Assembly: GCF_014905415.1 (NCBI RefSeq)
Contig: NZ_BNEO01000007.1
Span: 32,168 to 96,167, forward strand
Source: Virgibacillus salexigens
Lineage (GTDB): Bacteria > Bacillota > Bacilli > Bacillales > Amphibacillaceae
Length of the DNA stretch: 64,000 nucleotides
Direction: 5' to 3'
Shown here piece after piece: positions 12,149 to 21,858 of the stretch. The notes below the pieces were generated by a model. The model made no database searches. It saw nothing but the letters and a program-made list of their open reading frames with translations, and was not told where the DNA came from. The stretch's first letter is position 1; the number at the start of each line of letters is the position of its first letter. A program made the translations under genes and the position numbers.

Positions 12149-12484
12149 TTGAACGAAGATGATTCGATTCCGCTAATAGGTCAAGTTGTTCGTATTATGC
12201 AAGGACGAGAAGCGGGTCAATACGCAGTGGTAATTAAATTTATCGATGACAAGTATGTCCTTCTTGCAGATGGGGAAAAACGTAAATATGATCGACCAAA
12301 GAAAAAGAATATGCATCATATTGAATTAATGGATTACGTTTCTCCGGAAGTCCAAAACAGCCTTCTAGAAACTGGTCGTGTCACAAATGGTAAATTGCGA
12401 TTTGCCATAGCAAAATTTGTCAATGAAGTTGTGACTGATTTGAAGAAGGGAGATCAACACGATGGCGAAAGACGATGTAATTGA
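12149..12484 (+). CDS. KOW-domain RNA-binding protein (YbzG-like)
   Basis: 111 residues beginning [20 protein letters not shown]. The N-terminal half fits a KOW/ribosomal L14e-like fold ([32 protein letters not shown]). A gene of this kind lies directly before infA in Bacillus; its role is thought to be RNA or ribosome related but is not established. Two TTG codons are in tandem (12146 and 12149); the second is 7 nt from AAGGTG. The end overlaps infA by 23 nt. Confidence 0.8.
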   Translation: MNEDDSIPLIGQVVRIMQGREAGQYAVVIKFIDDKYVLLADGEKRKYDRPKKKNMHHIELMDYVSPEVQNSLLETGRVTNGKLRFAIAKFVNEVVTDLKKGDQHDGERRCN

Positions 12485-12680
12485 AGTGGAAGGAACCGTA
12501 ACAGAAACGTTGCCGAATGCGATGTTCAATGTTGAGCTAGAAAATGGCCATACCGTATTGGCCCATGTGTCTGGTAAGATTCGCATGCATTTCATTCGCA
12601 TTCTTCCTGGCGATAAAGTAACGGTTGAACTTTCTCCGTATGATTTAACAAGAGGACGAATTACGTACCGTTATAAATAA
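12462..12680 (+). CDS. infA: Translation initiation factor IF-1
   Basis: 72 residues, [20 protein letters not shown], a single OB-fold S1-type domain. IF-1 occupies the A site during 30S initiation. It starts inside the KOW gene with GAAGGGAG as ribosome binding site. Confidence 0.98.
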   Translation: MAKDDVIEVEGTVTETLPNAMFNVELENGHTVLAHVSGKIRMHFIRILPGDKVTVELSPYDLTRGRITYRYK

Positions 12681-12824
<144 letters not shown>

Positions 12825-12847
12825 TAAACAGGAGGTGTTTAAACGAT

Positions 12848-13213
12848 ATGGCACGTATTGCAGGTATTGATGTTCCACGTGATAAACGTGTGGTAATTTC
12901 ACTAACATACATTTATGGAGTTGGTAAAACTACTGCACAGCAAATCCTTAAAGAAGCAGGCGTTTCTGAGGATACACGCGTACGCGACCTTACTGAGGAT
13001 GAATTAGGTAAAATCCGTAAAGCAACGGATGAATATACAATTGAAGGTGACCTTCGTCGTGAAGTATCCCTTAATATTAAACGACTAATCGAAATTGGCT
13101 CTTATCGTGGGGTTCGTCATCGCCGTGGTCTTCCTCTTCGTGGACAAAAAACGAAAAACAACTCACGTACACGTAAAGGACCACGTCGTACGATCGCTAA
13201 CAAGAAGAAATAA
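12848..13213 (+). CDS. rpsM: 30S ribosomal protein S13
   Basis: 121 residues, [22 protein letters not shown]13 contacts S19 and the P-site tRNA, and forms bridges with L5. The basic C-terminal tail ([17 protein letters not shown]) that reaches the tRNA is intact. Confidence 0.98.
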   Translation: MARIAGIDVPRDKRVVISLTYIYGVGKTTAQQILKEAGVSEDTRVRDLTEDELGKIRKATDEYTIEGDLRREVSLNIKRLIEIGSYRGVRHRRGLPLRGQKTKNNSRTRKGPRRTIANKKK

Positions 13214-13237
13214 CGAAAAAGGAGGTATATATAACCT

Positions 13238-13627
13238 ATGGCACGTAAAACAAACACACGTAAACGTCGTGTGAAAAAGAATATTGAGTCAGGTATAGCA
13301 CATATCCGTTCTACATTCAATAACACGATTGTTACGATTACGGATAAACAAGGTAACTCTATTGGATGGAGTTCAGCTGGTGCACTTGGCTTCAAAGGCT
13401 CTCGTAAATCTACGCCTTTTGCTGCACAAATGGCAGCTGAAACTGCTGCTAAGTCTGCAATTGACAATGGTATGAAAACACTTGAAGTAACGGTTAAAGG
13501 ACCTGGAGCTGGTCGTGAAGCGGCTATTCGTTCACTTCAAGCAGCAGGATTGGAAGTTACAGCAATTGTTGACGTAACTCCAGTTCCTCATAATGGTTGT
13601 CGCCCACCAAAACGTCGTCGTGTATAA
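13238..13627 (+). CDS. rpsK: 30S ribosomal protein S11
   Basis: 129 residues. S11 lies on the 30S platform at the mRNA exit (E) site. The conserved C-terminus [18 protein letters not shown] is complete. A 209-nt untranslated interval separates it from rpoA. Confidence 0.98.
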   Translation: MARKTNTRKRRVKKNIESGIAHIRSTFNNTIVTITDKQGNSIGWSSAGALGFKGSRKSTPFAAQMAAETAAKSAIDNGMKTLEVTVKGPGAGREAAIRSLQAAGLEVTAIVDVTPVPHNGCRPPKRRRV

Positions 13628-13836
13628 TTATACCGTATATAATTTGTCACCCTGTCTATAATGGGTTATGATAGCTAAAAATGCAAAGGAGTGTATCCTT
13701 AGCGAACAGCATCCGAGAGACAAGAACGTACGAAAGAACTGCAGGTAGTGCAGAAACGCCAACTGCCTATTTGAGGAATTTCGGTTAGACAGTGGTCTAA
13801 CCGGGGTTTCGACGTTTTAAAGGAGGGTTTTATTGA
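13628..13836 (+). promoter_or_regulatory. Structured 5' leader of rpoA
   Basis: This interval is far longer than the spacing between most genes of the cluster. It holds a perfect 9-bp hairpin CGGTTAGAC/GTCTAACCG with a 4-nt loop (13782-13803) and a CTGCA/TGCAG helix nearby (13739-13753). No T-tract follows the hairpin. It could be an attenuator, processing site or protein-binding leader; the sequence alone does not decide. Confidence 0.55.
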
Positions 13837-14781
13837 ATGATCGAAATTGAAAAACCAAAAATTGAAACGGTAGAAATCAGCGATGATGCTACATTTGGAA
13901 AATTCGTAGTCGAACCGCTCGAACGTGGATATGGTACCACTCTAGGAAACTCCTTGCGTCGTATCCTACTATCCTCACTTCCAGGTGCTGCTGTTACATC
14001 AGTTCAAATTGATGGAGCGCTACATGAATTTTCAACAATCGAAGGTGTTGTTGAAGATGTGACAACGATTATTTTGAACCTGAAGAAGCTAGCTCTAAAA
14101 ATTTACTCTGACGAAGAGAAAACATTAGAGATTGATGTGCAGGGAGAAGGAAAAGTTACGGCTGCAGACTTAACCTATGATAGTGATGTAGAAGTCTTAA
14201 ATCCTGATTTGCCTATTGCTACATTAAACAGCAAAGGTAACTTGCATATGAAGATTACAGCAGAACGTGGACGTGGCTATCGTCCAGCTGATGCTAATAA
14301 AAGAGATGACCAACCAATTGGAATGATTCCAATTGATTCTATTTTTACTCCAGTGTCACGTGTTACCTATCAAGTAGAGAATACACGAGTAGGGCAAGTA
14401 GCTAATTTTGATAAATTAACAATGGATGTATGGACAGACGGAAGCATTCGTCCTGAAGAAGCCGTTTCTTTAGGCGCGAAAGTCTTTACGGAGCATCTTA
14501 ATATTTTTGTAGGTTTAACAGATGAAGCACAAAACGCAGAGATTATGGTCGAGAAAGAAGAAGATCAAAAAGAAAAAGTGATGGAAATGACCATCGAAGA
14601 ACTTGATTTATCTGTTAGATCTTATAACTGCTTAAAGCGTGCTGGTATTAATACAGTTCAAGAGCTTGCAAATAAATCTGAAGAAGATATGATGAAAGTT
14701 CGTAATCTTGGTCGTAAATCACTAGAAGAGGTAAAAGTTAAGTTAAATGATTTAGGTCTAGGCTTACGAGATGATGACTGA
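13837..14781 (+). CDS. rpoA: RNA polymerase alpha subunit
   Basis: 314 residues. The N-terminal assembly domain (residues 1-230) includes the conserved [13 protein letters not shown]. The C-terminal domain (about 245-314) binds UP-element DNA and activators ([20 protein letters not shown] and the helix-hairpin-helix [12 protein letters not shown]). Length and sequence closely follow Bacillus. The ATG is preceded by AAAGGAGGG. Confidence 0.98.
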   Translation: MIEIEKPKIETVEISDDATFGKFVVEPLERGYGTTLGNSLRRILLSSLPGAAVTSVQIDGALHEFSTIEGVVEDVTTIILNLKKLALKIYSDEEKTLEIDVQGEGKVTAADLTYDSDVEVLNPDLPIATLNSKGNLHMKITAERGRGYRPADANKRDDQPIGMIPIDSIFTPVSRVTYQVENTRVGQVANFDKLTMDVWTDGSIRPEEAVSLGAKVFTEHLNIFVGLTDEAQNAEIMVEKEEDQKEKVMEMTIEELDLSVRSYNCLKRAGINTVQELANKSEEDMMKVRNLGRKSLEEVKVKLNDLGLGLRDDD

Positions 14782-14891
14782 TCATATAGACACCTAGATT
14801 AGGGCAATATGCTGAAATCACTATTATTCAAGCAGGTTGTTCGTTTAACTTTAGATTTAATCATAGTCATCAAGAAAGGGAGGGATAGTCC

Positions 14892-15245
14892 ATGGCTAGA
14901 AAATTAGGTCGTACAACCGATCATCGTATGGCTTTGCTTCGTAACCTTGCTTCTGATTTAATTATTCATGAGCGGATCGAAACAACAGAAGCAAAAGCAA
15001 AGGAGCTAAAATCCGTCGTTGAAAAAATGATTACCTTGGGAAAACGTGGAGATCTTCATGCACGTCGCCAAGCTTCATCATTTTTATATAACCAGGAAGC
15101 TAACGAAAACGAAAGTGTAATTCAAAAGCTTTTCGATGATGTGGCTCCACGTTACGAAGACCGTCAAGGTGGATACACTCGTGTTCTTAAATTGGGTGCT
15201 CGTCAAGGTGATGGAGCAAACATGGCAATTATTGAACTAGTTTAA
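14892..15245 (+). CDS. rplQ: 50S ribosomal protein L17
   Basis: 117 residues, [20 protein letters not shown], the short form of L17 that ends soon after the core domain. It is the last gene of the alpha operon, 110 nt after rpoA, and is followed by a terminator. Confidence 0.98.
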   Translation: MARKLGRTTDHRMALLRNLASDLIIHERIETTEAKAKELKSVVEKMITLGKRGDLHARRQASSFLYNQEANENESVIQKLFDDVAPRYEDRQGGYTRVLKLGARQGDGANMAIIELV

Positions 15246-15260
15246 TGTAACCACAACGAC

Positions 15261-15309
15261 AAGGGCAGGACTGAATCTCTTCTACGAGGTGCATCCAAGC
15301 CCTTTTTTT
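15261..15309 (+). terminator. Terminator at the end of the ribosomal supercluster
   Basis: AAGGGC at 15261 pairs with GCCCTT before a run of seven T; an interrupted inner helix (GGA, CTC / GAG, TCC) extends the stem. It lies 16 nt after rplQ. Confidence 0.75.
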
Positions 15310-15338
15310 GTAGTGGGAAGCGACTGTTTAGAGACGTT

Positions 15339-15380
15339 GCCATAAGTAAAAGGAATAACTCCGCTTCTTTTACTTATGGC
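15339..15380. repeat. Perfect 14-bp inverted repeat before ecfA1
   Basis: GCCATAAGTAAAAG (15339-15352) and its exact complement (15367-15380) flank a 14-nt loop. No T-tract follows, so it is not a normal terminator. It lies 45 nt upstream of ecfA1. Confidence 0.8.
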
Positions 15381-15425
15381 CTCGGTTACATAAGATCCCA
15401 AGGTAGAGACGAGGAGGAGAAACAG

Positions 15426-16265
15426 ATGAGAAGCAAATTAATCGAGTTTAGAAATGTGTCATTTCGATATGGAGAAGAACAGCCTTGGGTACTAAAAGAT
15501 TGCTCATTTGAAATCTATGAAAATGAGTGGGTAGCAATTATTGGACATAATGGTTCGGGTAAATCCACGATTGCTAAGTTAATGAACGGTTTATTATTTC
15601 CTCAAAGAGGAGAAATATTCATAGATCAGAAGCCAGTTACACCAGATACGATCTGGGAAGTGCGTAAAGATGTAGGTATGGTATTTCAAAATCCAGATAA
15701 TCAATTTGTCGGTACCACCGTACAAGATGATGTTGCGTTCGGTATGGAAAATAGAGGTTTTACAAGGACAGAGATGTTAACTCGCCTGGAGGAAGTATTG
15801 GCTGCTGTTGGCATGCCAGCATATCGACAAACAGAGCCTCATCGTTTATCGGGAGGCCAAAAACAGCGTGTGGCAATTGCGAGTGTCCTAGCAGTATCTC
15901 CCCAAGTAATTATCTTAGATGAAGCCACAGCTATGCTTGATCCAAAAGGTAGACAGCGTATTATGCAAACAATCAAAGATGTGCAGCATAGCAAAGATAT
16001 TACGTTATTGACGATTACCCATGATTTACACGAAATCGTCCAAGCTGATCGTGTTATTGTGATGAATGATGGACAACTATGGGACGAAGGATTACCAAGA
16101 GAGGTATTTTCTAAAAAAGATGGGCTTAAAGAAATAGGATTGGATACGCCATTTATTTCCAGTTTAGCAGAAGAATTAAAGCTGGCTGGTATTTCTCTTA
16201 CACAAGAACCATTAAATCACGAAGAACTTTTGGAGGACTTATGGACATTACATTCAAGAACGTAA
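15426..16265 (+). CDS. ecfA1: ECF transporter ATPase EcfA1
   Basis: 279 residues; one of the two ATPases of the energy-coupling factor module that powers vitamin and metal uptake by exchangeable S components. Walker [10 protein letters not shown] at residues 40-48, Q-loop FQNPDNQF, signature LSGGQKQR, Walker [14 protein letters not shown]. It overlaps ecfA2 by 25 nt. No S component is nearby, so this is the shared group-II type module usual at this locus. Confidence 0.96.
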   Translation: MRSKLIEFRNVSFRYGEEQPWVLKDCSFEIYENEWVAIIGHNGSGKSTIAKLMNGLLFPQRGEIFIDQKPVTPDTIWEVRKDVGMVFQNPDNQFVGTTVQDDVAFGMENRGFTRTEMLTRLEEVLAAVGMPAYRQTEPHRLSGGQKQRVAIASVLAVSPQVIILDEATAMLDPKGRQRIMQTIKDVQHSKDITLLTITHDLHEIVQADRVIVMNDGQLWDEGLPREVFSKKDGLKEIGLDTPFISSLAEELKLAGISLTQEPLNHEELLEDLWTLHSRT

Positions 16266-17113
16266 GCTTTGTATATCAGCAACATTCACCATTCGCTCAT
16301 CGTGCATTAGATAAGTTAGATTTGCATATTCCTTCTGGTTCATTTGTAGCTGTTGTCGGACACACAGGTTCTGGTAAATCTACGCTTATTCAACATTTAA
16401 ATGGGTTAGTTCGTCCAACAGAAGGGGATGTGTGGATTGGAGATTTTCACCTGAATGCAGAACATAAACCAAAGAATATGAAGGAATTAAGAAGTAAAGT
16501 TGGTGTTGTATTTCAATATCCGGAGCACCAACTTTTTGAGGAAACGGTAGAAAAGGATATCCGATTCGGTCCCAAAAATTTTGGTGTTGGGGATAGAGAA
16601 ATACAAAGGCGCGTGAAAGAAGTACTTCCATCTGTTGGTCTAACAGAGGATTTCTTGGACCGTTCTCCGTTTGACTTAAGCGGAGGGCAAATGCGCCGAG
16701 TTGCCATTGCAGGTGTGTTAGCTACCAAACCAGATGTCCTCGTATTAGATGAACCGACTGCTGGATTAGACCCACGTGGTCAAAAGGAAATGATGGAGAT
16801 GTTTTATGCTGCACATCAAGAGCAAAAGCTAACCACGATTCTTGTTACTCATAGCATGGAAGATGCGGCAACCTATGCTGACCATGTGATTATTCTTAAT
16901 AAAGGTACTAAATATATGGAAGGAAAGCCTGAAGCAGTTTTTGTTCAAAAAGAAGCATTGCAGCAAGTGCAATTAGATGTTCCTGAGGTTGTTCGGTTTC
17001 TTGATCTATTTGAGAAGAAGTTTGGAATGTCTATTCCATATAGACGGCAATCCGTGAAAGACATAGCTAAAGCTATTGAGAAGGTAATGACGGGAGGCAG
17101 CGGCCATGAATAA
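16241..17113 (+). CDS. ecfA2: ECF transporter ATPase EcfA2
   Basis: 290 residues, partner ATPase of EcfA1. Walker [10 protein letters not shown] at 40-48, Q-loop [11 protein letters not shown], signature LSGGQMRR and Walker [14 protein letters not shown]. It starts inside ecfA1 (GGAGG at 16231) and overlaps ecfT by 8 nt, so the three proteins are probably made in step. Confidence 0.96.
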   Translation: MDITFKNVSFVYQQHSPFAHRALDKLDLHIPSGSFVAVVGHTGSGKSTLIQHLNGLVRPTEGDVWIGDFHLNAEHKPKNMKELRSKVGVVFQYPEHQLFEETVEKDIRFGPKNFGVGDREIQRRVKEVLPSVGLTEDFLDRSPFDLSGGQMRRVAIAGVLATKPDVLVLDEPTAGLDPRGQKEMMEMFYAAHQEQKLTTILVTHSMEDAATYADHVIILNKGTKYMEGKPEAVFVQKEALQQVQLDVPEVVRFLDLFEKKFGMSIPYRRQSVKDIAKAIEKVMTGGSGHE

Positions 17114-17903
17114 TGCGCTCGTAATTGGTCAGTATGTTCCTGGAAATTCTCTCATTCATCGGCTAGACCCGCGTACAAAAATAACGATAATCTTTTTCTT
17201 TGTGTTTATTGTGTTCTTTGCGAATAACTTTTGGAGTTATGCTATATTAACCGTTTTTGCCTTGGCCAGTTTGTTCACATCGCGGGTACCTATTCGATTT
17301 ATTCTAAAAGGGTTAATGCCAGTATGGTTCTTAATTATTTTTACTTTTATTCTCCATATGATTGTAACAAAAGAGGGAACGCCAGTCTTTAACATCTTTA
17401 CATTCACTGTTTATTCCGGTGGTATTCTTCAGGGGTTTGCAATCTCGATGCGTTTTTTCTTGTTAATTCTAGTAACTTCATTATTAACGTTAACGACTAC
17501 CCCTATCGAGATAACAGATGCAATCGAAGAATTGCTCCATCCATTAAAAAAGGTAAGGTTCCCTGTCCATGAACTAGCCTTAATGATGTCAATCTCCCTA
17601 CGGTTTATCCCGACCTTATTACAAGAAACAGAGAAAATTTCAAAGGCACAAGCATCTAGAGGGGTTGATTTTCGAACTGGACCAATCAAAGAAAGGGTAC
17701 AAGCAGTGGTACCATTATTAGTGCCTCTTTTCGTTAGCGCGTTTAAACGTGCCGAAGAACTAGCAATGGCGATGGAGGCAAGAGGTTATCAAGGTGGACA
17801 AGGTAGAACAAAGCTGCGTGAATTAAAAATCGGCAAGCGCGATATTTTTGTCTATTGCTTATTTATTGGTGTGGTTATCGGTCTATTGTTTATACGAAAT
17901 TAA
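17106..17903 (+). CDS. ecfT: ECF transporter transmembrane subunit EcfT
   Basis: 265 residues with about five membrane segments. The two cytoplasmic coupling motifs that bind the ATPases are seen as SRG (QASRGVDF) and ARG (MEARGYQGG). The N-terminal HRLDPRTKI is also typical. It completes the ecfA1-ecfA2-ecfT set. Confidence 0.96.
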   Translation: MNNALVIGQYVPGNSLIHRLDPRTKITIIFFFVFIVFFANNFWSYAILTVFALASLFTSRVPIRFILKGLMPVWFLIIFTFILHMIVTKEGTPVFNIFTFTVYSGGILQGFAISMRFFLLILVTSLLTLTTTPIEITDAIEELLHPLKKVRFPVHELALMMSISLRFIPTLLQETEKISKAQASRGVDFRTGPIKERVQAVVPLLVPLFVSAFKRAEELAMAMEARGYQGGQGRTKLRELKIGKRDIFVYCLFIGVVIGLLFIRN

Positions 17904-17923
17904 GAGAGAAAGGCTAGAGCAAT

Positions 17924-18676
17924 ATGGTTAGAGTGAAATGCATTATTAAGTACGATGGATCACAATTTTCGGGGTTCCAGATACAGCCTAAAAAGCGAAC
18001 CGTACAGGGGCTACTTGAGCAGGCATTAACAAAAATGCATAAAGGAAAGCCTGTACGAATCCAAGCTTCAGGACGAACCGATTCAGGGGTGCACGCAAAA
18101 GGACAAACCATTCATTTTGATTCTCCCTATGATATTCCTTTATACAACTGGAAGCAGGCGTTAAATACGTTACTGCCAAACGATTTATATGTAAAGCAGG
18201 TGGCTTTTGCTTCAGATACATTTCATGCTCGTTACGATGTAGTTGAAAAAGAATATCGTTACTATGTATGGAACGAGAAGGAACCTGACGTATTTAAGCG
18301 TAACTATGCGTATTTCTTTCCCTATTCCTTGAATATAGAAGCGATCCAGGAGGCATGCGGCTATCTTGAAGGAATGCATGATTTTACCACTTTCTCTTCT
18401 GCAAAGGCATCAGCAAAAGGAACAAAACAACGGACGTTATACGCTGTATCTTGTGGAAAACAGGGCTCTGAGATCGAATTTATATTTCGAGGAAGTGGTT
18501 TTTTATATAATATGGTACGAATCATTGTTGGTGTCTTATTAGATATAGGCCAGGGAAGGCGTCAGCCGTCCGACATTCATGATTTACTAGCTAAGAAGGA
18601 TAGAAGGCTTGTTGGGGAGACAGTGCCCCCAGAAGGGCTCTATTTGTGGAATGTCAGGTATGGGGAAGTTGACTAA
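17924..18676 (+). CDS. truA: tRNA pseudouridine(38-40) synthase
   Basis: 250 residues. TruA isomerises uridines 38-40 in the tRNA anticodon stem. The catalytic aspartate is D53 in RTDSGVHAKGQ, and the GSGFLYNMVRIIVG motif is present near residue 190. It lies 20 nt after ecfT, as in other Bacillaceae. Confidence 0.96.
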   Translation: MVRVKCIIKYDGSQFSGFQIQPKKRTVQGLLEQALTKMHKGKPVRIQASGRTDSGVHAKGQTIHFDSPYDIPLYNWKQALNTLLPNDLYVKQVAFASDTFHARYDVVEKEYRYYVWNEKEPDVFKRNYAYFFPYSLNIEAIQEACGYLEGMHDFTTFSSAKASAKGTKQRTLYAVSCGKQGSEIEFIFRGSGFLYNMVRIIVGVLLDIGQGRRQPSDIHDLLAKKDRRLVGETVPPEGLYLWNVRYGEVD

Positions 18677-18716
18677 GGGGATTTACAAAGAAATTGCAAC
18701 TCATATGCATCAGAGC

Positions 18717-18746
18717 TTGACAAAAATCTAGTTATTGGTGTATTAT
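18717..18746 (+). promoter_or_regulatory. Sigma-A promoter of rplM-rpsI
   Basis: TTGACA at 18717-18722 and TATTAT at 18741-18746 are 18 bp apart. Confidence 0.8.
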
Positions 18747-18753
18747 GATCTAT

Positions 18754-18843
18754 GGCATTTTATTTCTAAACCATGATTAGCCCCGGAAACTAATTATGTT
18801 GAAATAGACGAATGAATATGGAAAAATGATTTTTTAAATATGG
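18754..18843 (+). promoter_or_regulatory. Leader of the L13-S9 operon
   Basis: About 100 nt of untranslated RNA precede rplM. An L13 leader element in this position is known in Bacillus and other low-GC Gram-positives. I assign it from position and genomic context and have not fitted the published structure. Confidence 0.45.
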
Positions 18844-18855
18844 AGGGAAACACTC

Positions 18856-19293
18856 ATGCGCACAACTTTCATGGCAAATGAAAATAACATTGAACGCAAA
18901 TGGCTAGTTGTTGATGCAGAAGGTCAGCGTTTAGGTCGCTTAGCGAGTGAAGTTGCTGCGATCCTTCGTGGAAAGCACAAGCCAACTTATACACCACATG
19001 CAGACACAGGTGACCATGTGATCATCATTAATGCAGATAAAATCGAATTAAGTGGTAAAAAAATTACGGACAAAAAATACTACCGTCATACAAGCTATGC
19101 TGGTGGATTAAAAGAACGTACAGCATATGAAATGCGTACGAAATATCCAGAGCAAATGCTAGAGCTAGCTGTAAAAGGAATGCTTCCTAATGGCTCTCTA
19201 GGTCGTAAAATGGCTAAAAAACTTCATGTATTTAGAGGTTCTGAACACAATCATCAAGCACAAAAACCGGAAGTTTATGAGCTTCGCGGGTAA
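18856..19293 (+). CDS. rplM: 50S ribosomal protein L13
   Basis: 145 residues, starting [20 protein letters not shown]. The L13 signature [21 protein letters not shown] is present near residue 117. The first ATG (18856) follows ATGGAGGG and gives the same N-terminal extension as Bacillus L13. Confidence 0.97.
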   Translation: MRTTFMANENNIERKWLVVDAEGQRLGRLASEVAAILRGKHKPTYTPHADTGDHVIIINADKIELSGKKITDKKYYRHTSYAGGLKERTAYEMRTKYPEQMLELAVKGMLPNGSLGRKMAKKLHVFRGSEHNHQAQKPEVYELRG

Positions 19294-19312
19294 CTAAAAG
19301 GAGGTAATTAAT

Positions 19313-19705
19313 TTGGCACAAGTACAATACTATGGTACAGGTCGTCGTAAAAAATCAACTGCACGCGTACGTTTAGTACCAGGCTCAGGTAATGTTACTA
19401 TTAACGGACGTAATGCATCTGATTATTTCCCATACGAAACACAAATCTTAATTCTTAATCAACCACTTGCAGCTACAGAAACTCAAGGAACGTATGACGT
19501 AATGGTAAACGTTCATGGTGGAGGATTCACTGGTCAAGCTGGCGCTATCCGTCATGGAATTGCACGCGCACTACTTGAAGCAGATCCAGAGTACCGTTCT
19601 TCTCTTAAAACAGAAGGTTACCTAACTCGTGATGCTCGTATGAAAGAACGTAAGAAATACGGTCTTAAAAAAGCACGTCGTGCACCTCAGTTCTCAAAAC
19701 GTTAA
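19313..19705 (+). CDS. rpsI: 30S ribosomal protein S9
   Basis: 130 residues from a TTG start behind AAGGAGGT. S9's C-terminal tail touches the P-site tRNA anticodon; here it ends [12 protein letters not shown], the universal form. It is the last core gene before the accessory region. Confidence 0.97.
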   Translation: MAQVQYYGTGRRKKSTARVRLVPGSGNVTINGRNASDYFPYETQILILNQPLAATETQGTYDVMVNVHGGGFTGQAGAIRHGIARALLEADPEYRSSLKTEGYLTRDARMKERKKYGLKKARRAPQFSKR

Positions 19706-19719
19706 TAAATCAACACTTG

Positions 19720-19755
19720 AAAATCCCTCAACCACGTGTGGTTGGGGGATTTTAC
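19720..19755 (+). terminator. Terminator after rpsI
   Basis: AAAATCCCTCAACCAC pairs with GTGGTTGGGGGATTTT, one G-U, with a 2-nt spacer at the apex. It closes the core block. Confidence 0.9.
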
Positions 19756-20273
19756 TGTATATGCGGTGTTCTAAAAACAGGGGAAAATTCACACGTAGCA
19801 TACACATATCATACAAGTAGCAGACAAATAATTTAGAGAAAAAGAAGCTGTGATTTTGAAATAAAGTTTGATACAATTCATTGATAAGATGGATTGGGAT
19901 AGTGCAACAAACGGGCCAGTTAATTGAATAATTAGTTCTGGATCCTTATGAAATTTGCGATACTTGTTATCTGGTTAATGAAGCGCAGGTTGACCAAAGA
20001 GAAGCTCATATTATAGAGGGTTAATAAAACCCCATTTGAAAGTGGCCCCGATTTTGAGGCGCTTTTTAATTGTTGCCCAAAATTGAAACTGAAAAAGCAA
20101 TAGTAAAATACAAAAATAGTTGTGCTAACCCAGTCTGAATTGTTTTACATATTAGTTTCACATGAAGTCCTTTGCATTCCTCATAGTTAACAGCTTTCTT
20201 AACCATCCCATACAACCTCTCCCGAAAATATTAATGAGTAAACTTTTCTTTTGTTTAAGAGTAAATAATTTAT
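19756..20273. other. Gene-free interval at the left edge of the accessory region
   Basis: About 520 bases hold no convincing reading frame. A block around 20028-20080 with ACCCCATTT, GTGGCCCC and GCGCTTTTT looks like debris of a mobile element end, but no transposase fragment can be read. Confidence 0.5.
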
Positions 20274-20302
20274 TTGACAAACAATAAATAAAACGATAAT
20301 GT
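20274..20302 (+). promoter_or_regulatory. Promoter of the MMPL-tetR operon
   Basis: TTGACA at 20274-20279 and TAATGT at 20297-20302 with exactly 17 bp between them, 57 bp upstream of the MMPL start. Confidence 0.75.
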
Positions 20303-20323
20303 AAGTAAGTGATAACTTACATT
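20298..20323. promoter_or_regulatory. Probable TetR operator
   Basis: AATGTAAGT (20298-20306) and ACTTACATT (20315-20323) form a perfect 9-bp dyad around 8 bp. It overlaps the -10 element, the right place for repression by the TetR protein encoded at the end of this operon. Confidence 0.7.
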
Positions 20324-20358
20324 GTGATCTGTGTTTTTACTTACAGGGGGGATGACAA

Positions 20359-21858
20359 ATGAGGATACTAAAATTTATTGCGAACGGAATCGTGAAGTAT
20401 CCAATCAGAGTGTTGACAATTACGATAGTCGTTATTTTATTGTTCGCCGTCGGAGCACAGCAGGTGGAATTGGCAACGGGCAACAACACACTTATTGAGG
20501 AGGATACCGAGGTTTATCAGAATAACCAAACATTGGAACAAGAGTTTGGTGGTGAATCGATAATTGTGCTGTATGAAGCTGATAATAAGTCCAGCCTATT
20601 GACACCTGAAACATTGCACCAAATGGAAAATCTTGAAAGCCAGCTGAGCAGTCAAGATGGTATTTATACAATTGTCGGTCCTCATACGGCAGTCGAAAAC
20701 ATATCGAAAAAAAAGGCGGAAAAATATAAAGAAGGCCTGACAGAAATGGCTGATGGGATGAACGGCATGGGTGAAAAACTTCAAGAAATCAGTGTAAACA
20801 TCAAAGAAAATGCCACCGGACAGTCATTGCCGGATTTCGAATCAAAAATTTCCGAAATGGAAAAGCTCATCGGCAGGATGGTCGAAGGTCAGAAAAAACT
20901 TGAGCGGGGTTCAGGTGAATTGCTGGATGGCTATTCCAACATGGGAAGCCAGCTAAAAGATGTTGCAATGAAACTGCAGCAATCCGCAATACAAATGGAG
21001 AACAATGCTGAGGGCCCTGCCGGACATAAACAGGCTGCAAAGTTCAAACATTTTGGTGTGAAGCTTAATGCGATGGGAGATAAAATGATTGATGCATCCG
21101 TGAAAAGCGCTGGGCTTCCGAATGTATCGGGAAACACCATTAATGGTCTGCAAGGTCTGGACAAAGGTTTGAAGAATCAGCAGAGTCAGTTGCACGAAAT
21201 AAGCGAGCGACAGGGTCAACAGCAAAAAGATCTGCAAGAACTTGCGGGCGGACTGGCAAAAATGGGAGAAAACCTTGTTTCCATGAGTGAAAATCTTAGG
21301 GAAATGATTGCTTTTTCTGACAGCATGTCCCCTGTCATCCCGAAAAAACTGAAGACACTTGAAAAAATGATTTATGAAGATGACGGATCACTTCGCAGCA
21401 TATTTGATGACATGCTTATTGATGGACAATATATGACTTTCATGGTCAAGTTTACGGGTGATGCTACAGACACCAATAAAAGTAAAGCAGTTGCTTTTGT
21501 AAAGGATTATATGGAAGAGAACCCGATTGAAGGAATAGACACAATGGTGTCGGGAAAGCCGGTTTTGGATGATTCCATCCGGACAGAGATGAAAAATAGT
21601 ATGCAAAAAATGATGGGTCTTTCGATTTTATTCATGATTATCGTGCTTGGACTTGTGTTTCGGGTGAAATGGCGCATTCTGCCACTTGTGATAATCTTGA
21701 TTGCTGTAATTGGAACAGTGGGATTAATGGGATGGATCAGTGTGCCGATCACAATGGTTTCAATGGCGGTTTTCCCGATTTTGATTGGCCTCGGCATTGA
21801 CTATGCTATTCAATTTCAGGCCAGGTATACAGAAGAAATGAAAGGGGGGAAACACTAA
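20359..21858 (+). CDS. MMPL/RND-family transporter, N-terminal half
   Basis: 499 residues: one membrane segment near residues 15-34, a large extracellular part (about 40-410) rich in coiled-coil and low-complexity helices, then three membrane segments ending ILIGLGIDYAIQFQARYTEEM, a typical RND TM4 with the GxxxDY signature. A normal MMPL protein would continue. Instead an in-frame TAA at 21856 ends it, and a second cistron begins at the very next base in the same frame. It could act with its other half as a two-chain exporter of lipid or drug substrates, or be a recent nonsense allele. GGGGGG precedes the ATG. Confidence 0.85.
   Translation: MRILKFIANGIVKYPIRVLTITIVVILLFAVGAQQVELATGNNTLIEEDTEVYQNNQTLEQEFGGESIIVLYEADNKSSLLTPETLHQMENLESQLSSQDGIYTIVGPHTAVENISKKKAEKYKEGLTEMADGMNGMGEKLQEISVNIKENATGQSLPDFESKISEMEKLIGRMVEGQKKLERGSGELLDGYSNMGSQLKDVAMKLQQSAIQMENNAEGPAGHKQAAKFKHFGVKLNAMGDKMIDASVKSAGLPNVSGNTINGLQGLDKGLKNQQSQLHEISERQGQQQKDLQELAGGLAKMGENLVSMSENLREMIAFSDSMSPVIPKKLKTLEKMIYEDDGSLRSIFDDMLIDGQYMTFMVKFTGDATDTNKSKAVAFVKDYMEENPIEGIDTMVSGKPVLDDSIRTEMKNSMQKMMGLSILFMIIVLGLVFRVKWRILPLVIILIAVIGTVGLMGWISVPITMVSMAVFPILIGLGIDYAIQFQARYTEEMKGGKH

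Noticed and set aside
20028..20080. Possible insertion-sequence end (ACCCCATTT...GTGGCCCC)
   Set aside because: No transposase remnant, no partner end and no target duplication could be found.
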